Of a stretch of DNA of 64,000 nucleotides, positions 54,159-62,862 are shown piece by piece; within the stretch, counting starts at the first letter, position 1, and every line of letters begins with the position of its first letter. A program made the translations under genes and the position numbers. Below the pieces are notes generated by a model. That model was not told the origin of the DNA. It saw nothing but the letters and a program-made list of their open reading frames with translations, and did no database searches. The stretch comes from Virgibacillus subterraneus (GTDB lineage: Bacteria; Bacillota; Bacilli; Bacillales; Amphibacillaceae). The stretch is taken from positions 1 through 64,000 of the forward strand of contig NZ_FOEH01000001.1 in assembly GCF_900110695.1 (NCBI RefSeq), in the 5' to 3' direction.

Positions 54159-54245
54159 TTAGAAAACCAGACATTCACCAAGCCTTTTGGTGAATGCCAT
54201 AGTTGCACTTATGCAGTAAGAAAGTAGTAATATATACTTAACTGC
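54159..54245 (-). repeat. family A repeat, copy A7
   Basis: It begins TTAGAAAACCAGACATTCAC. The first stem reads ACATTCACC/GGTGAATGC: compared with the consensus GCC/GGC, both arms have changed together to ACC/GGT, keeping the pairing. The second hairpin is GCAGTAAGAAAGTA/TATACTTAACTGC. It sits at the right end of B4. Confidence 0.75.
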
Positions 54246-54462
54246 AAAATAAACCCGAACTAATACGAATTCTACTTCAAGAATTTTGAATCATAGTTCG
54301 AATTTCACTTTGACTTTTGTACTAGCTTCATAAAACCAGCTAAGAATTTCGCCATTAAATCCTTGTGATAACTTAAGTTTACTAAGTAGTACTAAAGGAT
54401 GGTTAAAGCAATTAAAGTATGTTTCTAATCAAACTATTTTACTGTTTATATGAAATAAAGAG

Positions 54463-54516
54463 GAATCCACTTAACTATTATCGAATGATTACTTAAATCG
54501 AAAAAGGAGTGGATTC
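54463..54516 (+). promoter_or_regulatory. inverted repeat flanking the M28 peptidase start site
   Basis: GAATCCAC (54463-54470) is exactly complementary to GTGGATTC (54509-54516), which lies between AAAGGAG and the ATG. The stem would place the ribosome binding site at the base of a loop. This suggests translational control or an operator; it is not tested. The sequence from 54246 to 54460 shows nothing else recognisable. Confidence 0.4.
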
Positions 54517-54517
54517 T

Positions 54518-55504
54518 ATGAAACACAAAAAGATTTCATTACTTATATTGGTGATCTTACTTATGATAGGTACACCAGTATATGCAGCACCAAAAGATGC
54601 TTCAAACACTCAATCTAGTCAAGCTTTTGACAATAAAGTCGTAAAGCGGGTGAACGTTGATAATATATATAATCATGTTGCTTATTTATCAGAAGAGATA
54701 GGCTCGCGAGGTGCTGGTACTGAAGGTGAATTAGAGACGGTTGAGTACCTTGTTAACCAATTTGAAAGTTATGGTTATGAGAATGTTTCTGTACAAGAAT
54801 TTACCTTTCCTTCGGGTGGAGATGAAGTTACTTCCTACAATGTAGAAGCTACGAAAGAGCCATTGAAAAAGCATGATACTGGCCAAGAAATTATAGTAGG
54901 ATCACATCATGACTCTGTGCCATGGGGACAAGGTGCAAATGATGATGCATCAGGTACTGCGGCTCTTCTTGAACTAGCTAGGGTGTATGCAAGTACAACA
55001 ACAGATACGTCAATTAAATTTGTTGCATTTGGTGCTGAGGAATATGGTCTATGGGGATCACGTAAATATGCAGAAGCAATGTCAGCTGAGGATGCCGAAA
55101 ATACGGTTGCGATGTTCCAAATGGATATGGTTGGCAGTGAAGATGCAGGAGACCTTGTAATGTTTACTGCTAATGGAGAAAAAAATACAGTTACCGATCT
55201 CGGTTCTGCAGCAGGTTCCAGAGTAAGTGAACTTGTTCCATATAGTGAGCTTGGAAGAAGTGATCATGTTGCTTTTCATAATTTAGGAATCCCTGCAGCA
55301 TTATTTATTCATACACCTCTGGAGCCGTGGTATCATACGGAAGATGATGTAATGGAACACATTAGTAAAGAAAAGTTAAAAAATGTGGCAGATATAGTTG
55401 GCTCAGCTATTTATCAGGCGGCTCGGAAGGATACACCTGCACTAGAGAGATCAAATGTAGCACCAGTTCCTGTGGATTATTATTATGAAGAACCAAATCT
55501 TTAA
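54518..55504 (+). CDS. secreted M28-family zinc aminopeptidase
   Basis: The protein of about 328 residues has a signal peptide (HKKISLLILVILLMIGTPVY, cleavage near AYA/AAP). It carries the M28 metal ligands in VGSHHDSVPWGQGANDDASG, FGAEEYGLWGS, QMDMVG and the late His in WYHTEDDV. Family members are aminopeptidases. ATG 54518 follows AAAGGAG. It lies between jag and mnmE, which are adjacent in B. subtilis, so it is an addition to a conserved cluster. Confidence 0.85.
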   Translation: MKHKKISLLILVILLMIGTPVYAAPKDASNTQSSQAFDNKVVKRVNVDNIYNHVAYLSEEIGSRGAGTEGELETVEYLVNQFESYGYENVSVQEFTFPSGGDEVTSYNVEATKEPLKKHDTGQEIIVGSHHDSVPWGQGANDDASGTAALLELARVYASTTTDTSIKFVAFGAEEYGLWGSRKYAEAMSAEDAENTVAMFQMDMVGSEDAGDLVMFTANGEKNTVTDLGSAAGSRVSELVPYSELGRSDHVAFHNLGIPAALFIHTPLEPWYHTEDDVMEHISKEKLKNVADIVGSAIYQAARKDTPALERSNVAPVPVDYYYEEPNL

Positions 55505-55525
55505 TTGTTAATAAGTTTCAATTCT

Positions 55526-55563
55526 AAAAAACCTTTTATTCACATGTGGATAAAAGGTTTTTT
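55526..55563 (+). terminator. terminator of the M28 peptidase gene
   Basis: AAAAAACCTTTTAT and ATAAAAGGTTTTTT form a long stem with a ten-base loop. One perfect DnaA box lies across the loop and right arm. Confidence 0.85.
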
Positions 55564-55591
55564 AATGTTTGTTTTTTGTAATTGTGGATAA
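55545..55591 (+). promoter_or_regulatory. two perfect DnaA boxes upstream of mnmE
   Basis: TGTGGATAA occurs at 55545-55553 and 55583-55591, 38 bases apart, in the same orientation. B. subtilis has a DnaA-box cluster in the same interval (jag-thdF, where thdF is mnmE) that affects the timing of initiation. Here the pair lies about 4.5 kb from oriC. Confidence 0.6.
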
Positions 55592-55698
55592 GTTTATTTT
55601 TGATTAAAAATGTGATATTCTATTAAGTTAGTGACAATAAAAATATAAGCAATTAAATATAAATTAAATTAAAGTTGAAAATGATGGAGGTGAGAGAA

Positions 55699-57075
55699 AT
55701 GGAAACAGATACAATTACTGCGATATCGACACCAATAGGTGAAGGGGCAATTGCAATTGTGCGATTAAGTGGCCCAAAAGCAATTCCTGTTACAGCTGGG
55801 TTGTTCCAAGGGAAAAACTTGCTTGACGTCGATTCGCATACCATTCATTATGGAAAAATTATCGATCCTGCGACAAATGATGTTGCTGAGGAAGTGATGG
55901 TTTCGGTGATGCGTGCTCCAAAAACATTCACGCGTGAGGATATTGTTGAGATCAATTGTCACGGTGGTATGGTTGCTGTAAACCGAGTTTTGGAGATAAT
56001 ACTTGGAGAAGGAGTTCGAATTGCTGAACCGGGAGAATTTACAAAACGGGCATTTTTGCATGGCAGAATTGACTTATCACAGGCAGAGGCTGTAATGGAT
56101 CTGATTCGATCTAAAACGGACAAAGCTATGTCGGTAGCGTTAAAACAAATGGACGGTCGATTATCAGCACTGATTGGACGGCTCAGACAGGAGTTACTTG
56201 AAACAGTTGCCCACGTAGAGGTTAATATTGATTACCCTGAGTATGATGATGTCGAAGAAATGTCGAACGAAATGATGCGTAGCAAATCAAAAGAAGTGCA
56301 TGCTGAAATAGAGGAACTTTTACAGGTTGCAAAGCAAGGAAAAATTTTGCGTGAAGGTTTAGGAACAGCAATTATTGGACGTCCAAACGTTGGTAAATCT
56401 TCATTAATGAATACACTTGTTCAAGAAAATAAAGCAATTGTAACAGAAGTACCTGGTACAACTCGTGATACGATTGAAGAATATGTTAATGTTCGGGGTG
56501 TCCCACTTCGGCTTGTAGATACAGCTGGTATCCGAGAAACGGAAGATATTGTTGAGAAAATAGGTGTTGAACGGTCTAGAAAAGTGTTGAAAGAATCAGA
56601 TCTTATATTATTTGTATTAAATTATAATGAAGAATTAACTATTGAGGACGAGAAACTTTTTGAGGCTGTTCAAGGATTGGATTATATTGTTATTATTAAT
56701 AAATCTGATTTGGAACCAAAACTTGATATGAATAAAGTCAATGAACTAGCTGATGGTAAACCAGTCATTTCAACTTCATTAATTAAAGAAGAGGGTGTTG
56801 ATGAAATGGAGTCCGCAATTGCTAAGACATTCTTTGCTGGAGAACTTGATGCCGGAGATTTGACGTATGTTTCAAATATAAGACATATTCAATTGCTAAA
56901 GCAAGCTAAACAAGCACTTGAAGATGCAATGGTAAGCCTTGATATGAATATGCCACTTGATATTGTTCAAATAGATGTAACAAGAACATGGGAGTTTTTA
57001 GGGGAAATCATTGGAGATACTGCTAGTGACAGCTTAATTGATCAGTTATTTTCACAATTTTGTTTAGGAAAGTAG
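55699..57075 (+). CDS. mnmE: tRNA modification GTPase MnmE
   Basis: This 458-residue protein begins [20 protein letters not shown], has the G domain ([39 protein letters not shown]) in the middle and ends FCLGK, the invariant C-terminus. With MnmG it forms the cmnm5 group on wobble uridine. ATG 55699 follows GGAGGTGAG; an in-frame ATG at 55675 lacks a site. Confidence 0.96.
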   Translation: METDTITAISTPIGEGAIAIVRLSGPKAIPVTAGLFQGKNLLDVDSHTIHYGKIIDPATNDVAEEVMVSVMRAPKTFTREDIVEINCHGGMVAVNRVLEIILGEGVRIAEPGEFTKRAFLHGRIDLSQAEAVMDLIRSKTDKAMSVALKQMDGRLSALIGRLRQELLETVAHVEVNIDYPEYDDVEEMSNEMMRSKSKEVHAEIEELLQVAKQGKILREGLGTAIIGRPNVGKSSLMNTLVQENKAIVTEVPGTTRDTIEEYVNVRGVPLRLVDTAGIRETEDIVEKIGVERSRKVLKESDLILFVLNYNEELTIEDEKLFEAVQGLDYIVIINKSDLEPKLDMNKVNELADGKPVISTSLIKEEGVDEMESAIAKTFFAGELDAGDLTYVSNIRHIQLLKQAKQALEDAMVSLDMNMPLDIVQIDVTRTWEFLGEIIGDTASDSLIDQLFSQFCLGK

Positions 57076-57103
57076 CTTTAAAAATTAGAAAGGATGACAA
57101 AGT

Positions 57104-58990
57104 ATGGTATACGATGCAGGACATTATGATGTAATCGTTGTTGGCGCAGGTCATGCAGGTGTAGAAGCTGGTATTGCTGCATCTAAAATGGGTGCAAAAA
57201 CACTTATGCTGACATTGAATTTAGATATGATAGCTTTTATGCCGTGTAACCCATCATTAGGCGGGCCTGCTAAAGGAATTGTCGTACGTGAGATAGATGC
57301 ATTAGGTGGGGCAATGGCAAAAGTAATTGATAAAACTCATATTCAAATGCGCATGTTAAATACAGGAAAAGGGCCAGCAGTACAGGCATTACGTGCCCAA
57401 GCTGATAAACCTTTATATATAAAAGAAATGAAAAATGTTATTGAGAACGAAGAAAATCTAACATTAAGACAAGGTATGGTAAATGAACTAATAATGGAAG
57501 ATGGTATATGTAAAGGGGTTATTACCGAATCAAAAGCTGCTTATCATGCAGAGACTGTAATTGTTACAACAGGTACGTTTATGCGTGGTAAAGTGTTAAT
57601 GGGAGACCTTGAATATGAAAGTGGTCCAAACAATCAACGTGTATCAGTAAAACTATCTGAGCATCTTGAAAAGCTTGGAATTGAAATTACCCGGTTTAAA
57701 ACTGGTACACCGCCACGTGTGAATAGCCATACAATTGACTATTCAAAAACGGAAATCCAGCCTGGTGAGAATAAACCACAAGCTTTTTCATATGAAACAA
57801 CTGAATATATTCTGAATCAGATTCCTTGCTGGTTAACGTACACGAATGAAGTTACCCATCAGCTAATTAATGATAATTTGTCATTATCTGCAATGTATTC
57901 TGGAATGAAACGTGGTACTGGTCCACGTTATTGTCCATCAATTGAAGATAAAATTGTTCGATTTAATGATAAACCACGACACCAAATTTTCCTTGAGCCA
58001 GAAGGAAGAGATACGGAAGAGGTTTATGTGCAAGGGTTATCAACTTCACTTCCAGAATCTATTCAGCATGATATGGTTAGATCAGTTCCAGGTCTGGAAA
58101 ATGCTGAAATTATGCGTGCAGGATATGCGATTGAGTATGACGCAGTTGTTCCTACACAGTTATGGCCAACATTAGAATTGAAAGAAATCCCAGGACTTTT
58201 TACTGCGGGCCAGATAAACGGAACTTCCGGTTACGAAGAAGCAGGTGCGCAAGGAATTATAGCTGGAATTAATGCAGCTTCTAAAGTACTTGGAAAAGAT
58301 CCATTAATTCTAGATCGTTCTCAGGCTTATATTGGCGTACTGATCGATGATCTTGTAACTAAAGGAACGAATGAACCGTATCGTCTTCTAACATCTCGTG
58401 CAGAATATCGTTTGTTACTACGTCATGACAATGCAGATTTGCGTTTGACTGAAACAGGTTACAAACTAGGCTTAATAACTGAAGAACGTTATAATAAATT
58501 TGTTGAAAAGAAACGATTGGTAGAAGAAGAGAAGAAAAGATTGTCAAAAATTGTCATTAAGCCAGAAGAGCATGTACAACAAATGATGAGTGAAGCAAAT
58601 GCTACACCGTTAAAAGAAGCGGTTAAAGCATATGATTTACTAAAAAGACCAGAAATAACGTATGATTTGCTTGAAAAAGTAATTGAACCAAATGAATTAC
58701 TTCCACATGATGTTCGGGAACAAGTTGAAATACAAGTAAAATATGAAGGTTATATTAAGAAGTCAAACGAACAAGTGGAACGGATGCTTAAAATGGAAGA
58801 TAAAAAAATTCCAGACAATATTGATTATGATGATATTGGCGGGATTGCATCTGAAGCCAAAGAAAAACTGAAAAAAGTTCGTCCACTTTCAGTTGGTCAG
58901 GCATCTCGTATTTCAGGTGTGAATCCAGCAGATGTGTCGATATTACTTGTCTATATTGAACAGGGAAAAATTGCTAGAGTTGCTAATTAA
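57104..58990 (+). CDS. mnmG: tRNA modification enzyme MnmG (GidA)
   Basis: This 628-residue FAD protein has the dinucleotide motif [20 protein letters not shown], the segment [20 protein letters not shown] with the catalytic Cys, and [20 protein letters not shown]. It partners with MnmE, which lies 28 bases upstream. AGAAAGGATG lies before ATG 57104. Confidence 0.96.
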   Translation: MVYDAGHYDVIVVGAGHAGVEAGIAASKMGAKTLMLTLNLDMIAFMPCNPSLGGPAKGIVVREIDALGGAMAKVIDKTHIQMRMLNTGKGPAVQALRAQADKPLYIKEMKNVIENEENLTLRQGMVNELIMEDGICKGVITESKAAYHAETVIVTTGTFMRGKVLMGDLEYESGPNNQRVSVKLSEHLEKLGIEITRFKTGTPPRVNSHTIDYSKTEIQPGENKPQAFSYETTEYILNQIPCWLTYTNEVTHQLINDNLSLSAMYSGMKRGTGPRYCPSIEDKIVRFNDKPRHQIFLEPEGRDTEEVYVQGLSTSLPESIQHDMVRSVPGLENAEIMRAGYAIEYDAVVPTQLWPTLELKEIPGLFTAGQINGTSGYEEAGAQGIIAGINAASKVLGKDPLILDRSQAYIGVLIDDLVTKGTNEPYRLLTSRAEYRLLLRHDNADLRLTETGYKLGLITEERYNKFVEKKRLVEEEKKRLSKIVIKPEEHVQQMMSEANATPLKEAVKAYDLLKRPEITYDLLEKVIEPNELLPHDVREQVEIQVKYEGYIKKSNEQVERMLKMEDKKIPDNIDYDDIGGIASEAKEKLKKVRPLSVGQASRISGVNPADVSILLVYIEQGKIARVAN

Positions 58991-59013
58991 TTGAGTGTGA
59001 GGTGCTCTATTTT

Positions 59014-59730
59014 ATGAATCCAGAACAATTTGTTGAAGAATTACGTCAAAAAGGTATTGAATTAACAGATAAACAGATAGAGCAATTTGCTATTTATTTT
59101 CAAACTTTGGTTGAATGGAATGATAAAATAAATTTGACTGCTTTAACGAATGAGGAAGATGTTTATTTAAAACATTTTTATGATTCGATTTCCGCAGCCT
59201 TTTATCATGACTTTACTAAAGAACTGCATATTTGTGATGTGGGTGCTGGGGCTGGTTTCCCCAGTATTCCACTTAAAATATGTTTTCCGGATTTACAAGT
59301 GACAATTGTGGATTCATTAAAGAAACGTATTACATTTTTAAATGAATTAGCTTTAAAATTAGATATAAGTAAAGTGGCTTTTTACCATGATCGTGCGGAA
59401 AGTTTTGGGAAAAACAAAAAATTCAGAGAATCATTTGATATAGTCACAGCAAGGGCAGTTGCACGAATGACTGTGCTGAGTGAGTTATGTTTACCACTAG
59501 TAACAAAGAACGGTGAATTTATAGCCATGAAAGGTTCCCAAAGTGATCAGGAAGTAAATGATTCAAATACAGTAATTAATTTACTGGGAGGGGAACTGGA
59601 CTCTGTACACACGTTTACATTACCAAATGAAAATAGCGAAAGGTCTATTATTGTTATAAATAAAAAACGTAATACCCCAAATAAATATCCAAGAAAGCCT
59701 GGCGTTCCAGGTAAAAATCCAATTATCTAA
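59014..59730 (+). CDS. rsmG: 16S rRNA m7G527 methyltransferase
   Basis: This protein of about 238 residues has the SAM-binding motif [19 protein letters not shown] and the N-terminal [20 protein letters not shown] typical of RsmG. ATG 59014 ([14 protein letters not shown]) matches the family N-terminus; GTG 59002 is an alternative. It methylates G527 of 16S rRNA. Confidence 0.94.
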   Translation: MNPEQFVEELRQKGIELTDKQIEQFAIYFQTLVEWNDKINLTALTNEEDVYLKHFYDSISAAFYHDFTKELHICDVGAGAGFPSIPLKICFPDLQVTIVDSLKKRITFLNELALKLDISKVAFYHDRAESFGKNKKFRESFDIVTARAVARMTVLSELCLPLVTKNGEFIAMKGSQSDQEVNDSNTVINLLGGELDSVHTFTLPNENSERSIIVINKKRNTPNKYPRKPGVPGKNPII

Positions 59731-59834
59731 ACTACTACATAGGTAACTGATTGCTGAAATAATATTTTTCTATTTAATACTCTTCTAGGTATATATATGG
59801 TAAAATAGGTTTATAAACTGAGTTATATCGTTCA

Positions 59835-59866
59835 CACGCAGCAGTGTTTATACTGCGCTTTTTTCT
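59835..59866 (+). terminator. probable terminator after rsmG
   Basis: CGCAG (59837-59841) pairs with CTGCG (59853-59857), with a competing inner CAGT/ACTG, followed by CTTTTTTC. It lies about 105 bases after the rsmG stop. Confidence 0.6.
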
Positions 59867-59892
59867 TGTTAATAGTTTTAACTTTTTAAAAA

Positions 59893-59908
59893 TGTTCCAC
59901 GTGAAACA
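59893..59908. other. parS: parS site upstream of noc
   Basis: TGTTCCACGTGAAACA matches the Bacillus parS consensus exactly. It lies in the rsmG-noc gap. Spo0J (ParB) binds it to load SMC and organise the origin. Confidence 0.95.
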
Positions 59909-59923
59909 TTTTACTAGTTTTAA

Positions 59924-59988
59924 GCAGTTAAGAAAGTATAAATAATTTTATCGCCGTTAATGCGTGGCGATAGGCCAAAGTTTTCTAA
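59924..59988 (+). repeat. family A repeat, copy A8 (upstream of noc)
   Basis: It starts GCAGTTAAGAAAGTATAAAT, keeps a perfect seven-bp stem TATCGCC/GGCGATA and ends GGCCAAAGTTTTCTAA. The first hairpin has lost its second arm. The TTTTCTAA end is 47 bases from the noc ATG. Confidence 0.7.
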
Positions 59989-60034
59989 TATAGCAATTTT
60001 TGTTATATAGTATTAATAAAGGTGGTGTTTGGTA

Positions 60035-60895
60035 ATGGTAAGCCCTTTTAACCGAATTTTCGGTTCGGGAGATAAATCTGATTCTGAATCAGAAGAAGAA
60101 AAGTACCATCCAGATGAAGTAATCCAACTTTCTGTTCAGAAAATAGAACCGAATAGATTCCAGCCAAGGTCGGTATTTGATGACGATAAAATCCAAGAAC
60201 TAGCTCAAACTATACATACACATGGAATGATTCAGCCGATAGTGGTTCGTAAAATTGATGATGGGGAAATGTATGAACTTATTGCCGGTGAACGAAGGTG
60301 GCGTGCTGTAAAGCTATTAGAATGGGAAAACATACCGACTATCATCCGCGGTATGTCTGATGCAGAAACAGCATCTGTTGCTTTAATTGAAAACCTTCAA
60401 CGAGAAGAATTAACTGTTATAGAGGAAGCAAGCGCATATGCTAGTCTATTAGAAATGCATTCATTAACACAGGAAGCTTTAGCTCAACGTTTAGGTAAAA
60501 ACCAATCAACCATTGCTAACAAATTACGGTTACTAAAGCTGCCAGAGGAAGTTAGGCACGCGATATTAAAGAAGGATATTACAGAAAGACATGCTAGGGC
60601 GTTAATAAAGTTGAGCGAGCCCGATGAACAACTGAAAGTCTTAAATGCAATTCTTGAAAAAGAATTAAATGTAAAACAGACAGAAGAATATATTACTAAG
60701 TTGAGCCAGCCGAAAGATAAGCCGACTAAAAAACAAGCTAAACTTAAAGGTGTAAATAAGGATATTCGAATTGCAATGAATACCATTCGACAGTCATTAA
60801 GTATGGTTTCAGATACTGGTATTGATGTGGAATCAAATGAGGAAGATCTCGATGAATTCTATCAAATAACGATTAAAATCCCGAAAAAGAAATAA
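60035..60895 (+). CDS. noc: nucleoid occlusion protein Noc
   Basis: This protein of 286 residues is a ParB paralogue: N-terminal [11 protein letters not shown] (the short membrane-targeting helix region), ParB motifs MIQPIVVRK and [11 protein letters not shown], the [23 protein letters not shown] and the C-terminal dimer region. Its place between rsmG and soj distinguishes it from Spo0J. It keeps division away from the nucleoid. ATG 60035 follows AAAGGTGG. Confidence 0.92.
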   Translation: MVSPFNRIFGSGDKSDSESEEEKYHPDEVIQLSVQKIEPNRFQPRSVFDDDKIQELAQTIHTHGMIQPIVVRKIDDGEMYELIAGERRWRAVKLLEWENIPTIIRGMSDAETASVALIENLQREELTVIEEASAYASLLEMHSLTQEALAQRLGKNQSTIANKLRLLKLPEEVRHAILKKDITERHARALIKLSEPDEQLKVLNAILEKELNVKQTEEYITKLSQPKDKPTKKQAKLKGVNKDIRIAMNTIRQSLSMVSDTGIDVESNEEDLDEFYQITIKIPKKK

Positions 60896-60938
60896 TATTT
60901 TGTTCATTTATATGAGATACCTTTAAAATTCACAATTG

Positions 60939-60976
60939 GACCATTCATCTTTGCTAATAAAGATGAGTGGTTTTTA
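60939..60976 (+). terminator. terminator of noc
   Basis: ACCATTCATCTTT and AAAGATGAGTGGT form a 13-bp stem (one G-T pair), followed by TTTTT. Confidence 0.85.
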
Positions 60977-61095
60977 ACATTTTATTAGCAGTTAGTAGAT
61001 TTCTAAATATTTTTTTAAACAATCAACTATATTAATAGGTCTTTTACTAAAAAAAGTGATAGAATAATAAGTATAGATTTTAGGTAGGTGACAGC

Positions 61096-61869
61096 ATGGG
61101 TAAAATTATAGCCATAGCCAATCAAAAGGGTGGCGTCGGAAAAACAACATCATCGGTAAACTTAAGTGCAGGTCTTGCACACTTGAAGAATAAAGTTTTG
61201 ATTGTGGATATTGATCCTCAAGGTAATGCCACGAGCGGAGTTGGCATTAACAAAGCTGACATGAATCAATGTATCTATAATGTACTGGTAGAGGATTTAC
61301 CTGCTGAAGAGGTATGTGTCCCTACTAAAGTTGAGAATTTGGACATTATACCTGCTACGATTCAACTTTCGGGAGCTGAGATTGAATTAGTTCCTACTAT
61401 TTCGCGTGAAATTCGATTGAAAAAATCCTTGGAAAATCTAAAAGAAGAGTATGATTATATTATAATTGATTGTCCACCTTCTTTAGGATTGCTTACTATT
61501 AATGCACTTACATCCTCTGATACTGTATTAATACCAGTTCAATGTGAGTATTATGCATTAGAAGGTCTAAGCCAGTTATTAAACACCATTCGTCTGGTGC
61601 AAAAGCATTTAAATAAATCATTAATGATTGAAGGTGTTTTATTAACAATGCTTGACGCAAGAACCAACCTTGGCATACAAGTCATTGAGGAAGTGAAAAA
61701 GTACTTTCAGGACAAAGTATACAAATCAGTCATCCCTAGAAATGTTCGATTAGGTGAAGCGCCAAGTCACGGGGAACCTATCATAACATATGATCCAAAA
61801 TCAAAAGGTTCTGAGGTATATCTTGAATTAGCGAAGGAAGTGATGAGTAATGGCGAGAGGGTTAGGTAA
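61096..61869 (+). CDS. soj: chromosome partitioning ATPase Soj (ParA)
   Basis: This 257-residue protein has the deviant Walker A ANQKGGVGKTTSSVNLSAGL and the Walker B region YDYIIIDCPPSLGLL. Soj acts with Spo0J in origin segregation and regulates DnaA. It overlaps spo0J by 20 bases. TAGGTAGGTG precedes ATG 61096. Confidence 0.95.
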   Translation: MGKIIAIANQKGGVGKTTSSVNLSAGLAHLKNKVLIVDIDPQGNATSGVGINKADMNQCIYNVLVEDLPAEEVCVPTKVENLDIIPATIQLSGAEIELVPTISREIRLKKSLENLKEEYDYIIIDCPPSLGLLTINALTSSDTVLIPVQCEYYALEGLSQLLNTIRLVQKHLNKSLMIEGVLLTMLDARTNLGIQVIEEVKKYFQDKVYKSVIPRNVRLGEAPSHGEPIITYDPKSKGSEVYLELAKEVMSNGERVR

Positions 61870-62686
61870 GGGGATTAATGCTTTTTTTCCAGATGTAGAA
61901 GAGAAGGATGACGACGTTATTCAGGAAGTTCCCATTAATGAATGCCGACCAAATCCTTATCAACCAAGAAAAACTTTTCACGCAGATGCAATAGAGGAAC
62001 TAAAGGATTCAATTCTGGAATATGGTATAATTCAGCCTTTAATCTTACGTAAAAGCATTAAAGGCTATGAGGTTGTTGTAGGAGAGCGACGCTTTCGTGC
62101 TGCAAAGGAAGCCGGGCTTGAGAATGTTCCAGCCGTAGTAAAAGAATTGACTGACGGAAAGATGATGGAAGTTGCCTTATTGGAAAACCTTCAACGGGAA
62201 GATTTAACTCCGATTGAAGAAGCACATGCATATCAAAATTTGATGAATGAATTGGAAATTACGCAAGATGAACTTTCACGGCGTTTAGGTAAAAGTAGAT
62301 CCCATATTGCTAATATTGTTCGATTGCTCTCACTTCCTGATCAAGTTGTAGCCTACATAAACAACGGAGAACTTACGATGGGACATGGTCGTGCTTTGTT
62401 AGGTATTAAAGATAAGCAGAAGGTTCTGCCGTTTGTTGATAAAATACGAAAAGAAAAGATGAATGTAAGGCAAGTAGAGCAATACATTCTTGAAATGAAT
62501 GAAAAAGCTGGTAAGAAGAAAAAAGAAAAGCCAAAAAAAGATATATTTCTTCAGGAAAGAGAATCAATATTGCGTGAACGTCTAGGTACTGCTGTGACAA
62601 TAAACCAAGGTAAACGTAAAGGGAAAATTGAAATTGAATTCTACTCTAATGATGACTTACAGCGTATATTGGAAACATTGGACTAG
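61850..62686 (+). CDS. spo0J: chromosome partitioning protein Spo0J (ParB)
   Basis: This 278-residue protein begins MARGLGKGINAFFPD and has the ParB/CTPase motifs (GIIQPLILRK; GERRFRAAKEAGLENV; ENLQREDLTPIEEAHAYQNL) and the HTH (ITQDELSRRLGKSRSHIANI). It binds parS and loads SMC. Perfect parS sites lie 2 kb upstream and 1 kb downstream. Confidence 0.95.
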   Translation: MARGLGKGINAFFPDVEEKDDDVIQEVPINECRPNPYQPRKTFHADAIEELKDSILEYGIIQPLILRKSIKGYEVVVGERRFRAAKEAGLENVPAVVKELTDGKMMEVALLENLQREDLTPIEEAHAYQNLMNELEITQDELSRRLGKSRSHIANIVRLLSLPDQVVAYINNGELTMGHGRALLGIKDKQKVLPFVDKIRKEKMNVRQVEQYILEMNEKAGKKKKEKPKKDIFLQERESILRERLGTAVTINQGKRKGKIEIEFYSNDDLQRILETLD

Positions 62687-62699
62687 TAATGAATAGGAA

Positions 62700-62747
62700 C
62701 GACTGACTTTTTAAAGGTTGATTCATTAAATAGTCAGTCTTTTTTTG
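62700..62747 (+). terminator. terminator of soj-spo0J
   Basis: GACTGAC (62701-62707) pairs with GTCAGTC (62733-62739), with an AT-rich loop, followed by TTTTTTT. Confidence 0.8.
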
Positions 62748-62832
62748 GCAGTTAGGAGTATAAATACTTTCTTAATGCACAAGTGAAACTAGGCATACGC
62801 CATTAAGACTGGGTGAATGCCTAGTTTTCTAA
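62748..62832 (+). repeat. family A two-hairpin repeat, copy A9
   Basis: It begins GCAGTTAGGAGTATAAATAC, with the first hairpin GCAGTTAGGAGTA/TACTTTCTTAATGC partly mismatched, then the second stem GGCATACGCC/GGTGAATGCC, and ends CTAGTTTTCTAA. The TTTTCTAA end is 30 bases from the aminotransferase ATG. Confidence 0.75.
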
Positions 62833-62862
62833 AATTTTGACAAGAAGTGGTGTGTTTTAGTT

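Noticed and set aside
53842-54174. Minus-strand frame of 110 codons in the jag to M28 gap
   Set aside because: It lies entirely in the GC-rich part of repeat B4; composition and repeat origin explain it.
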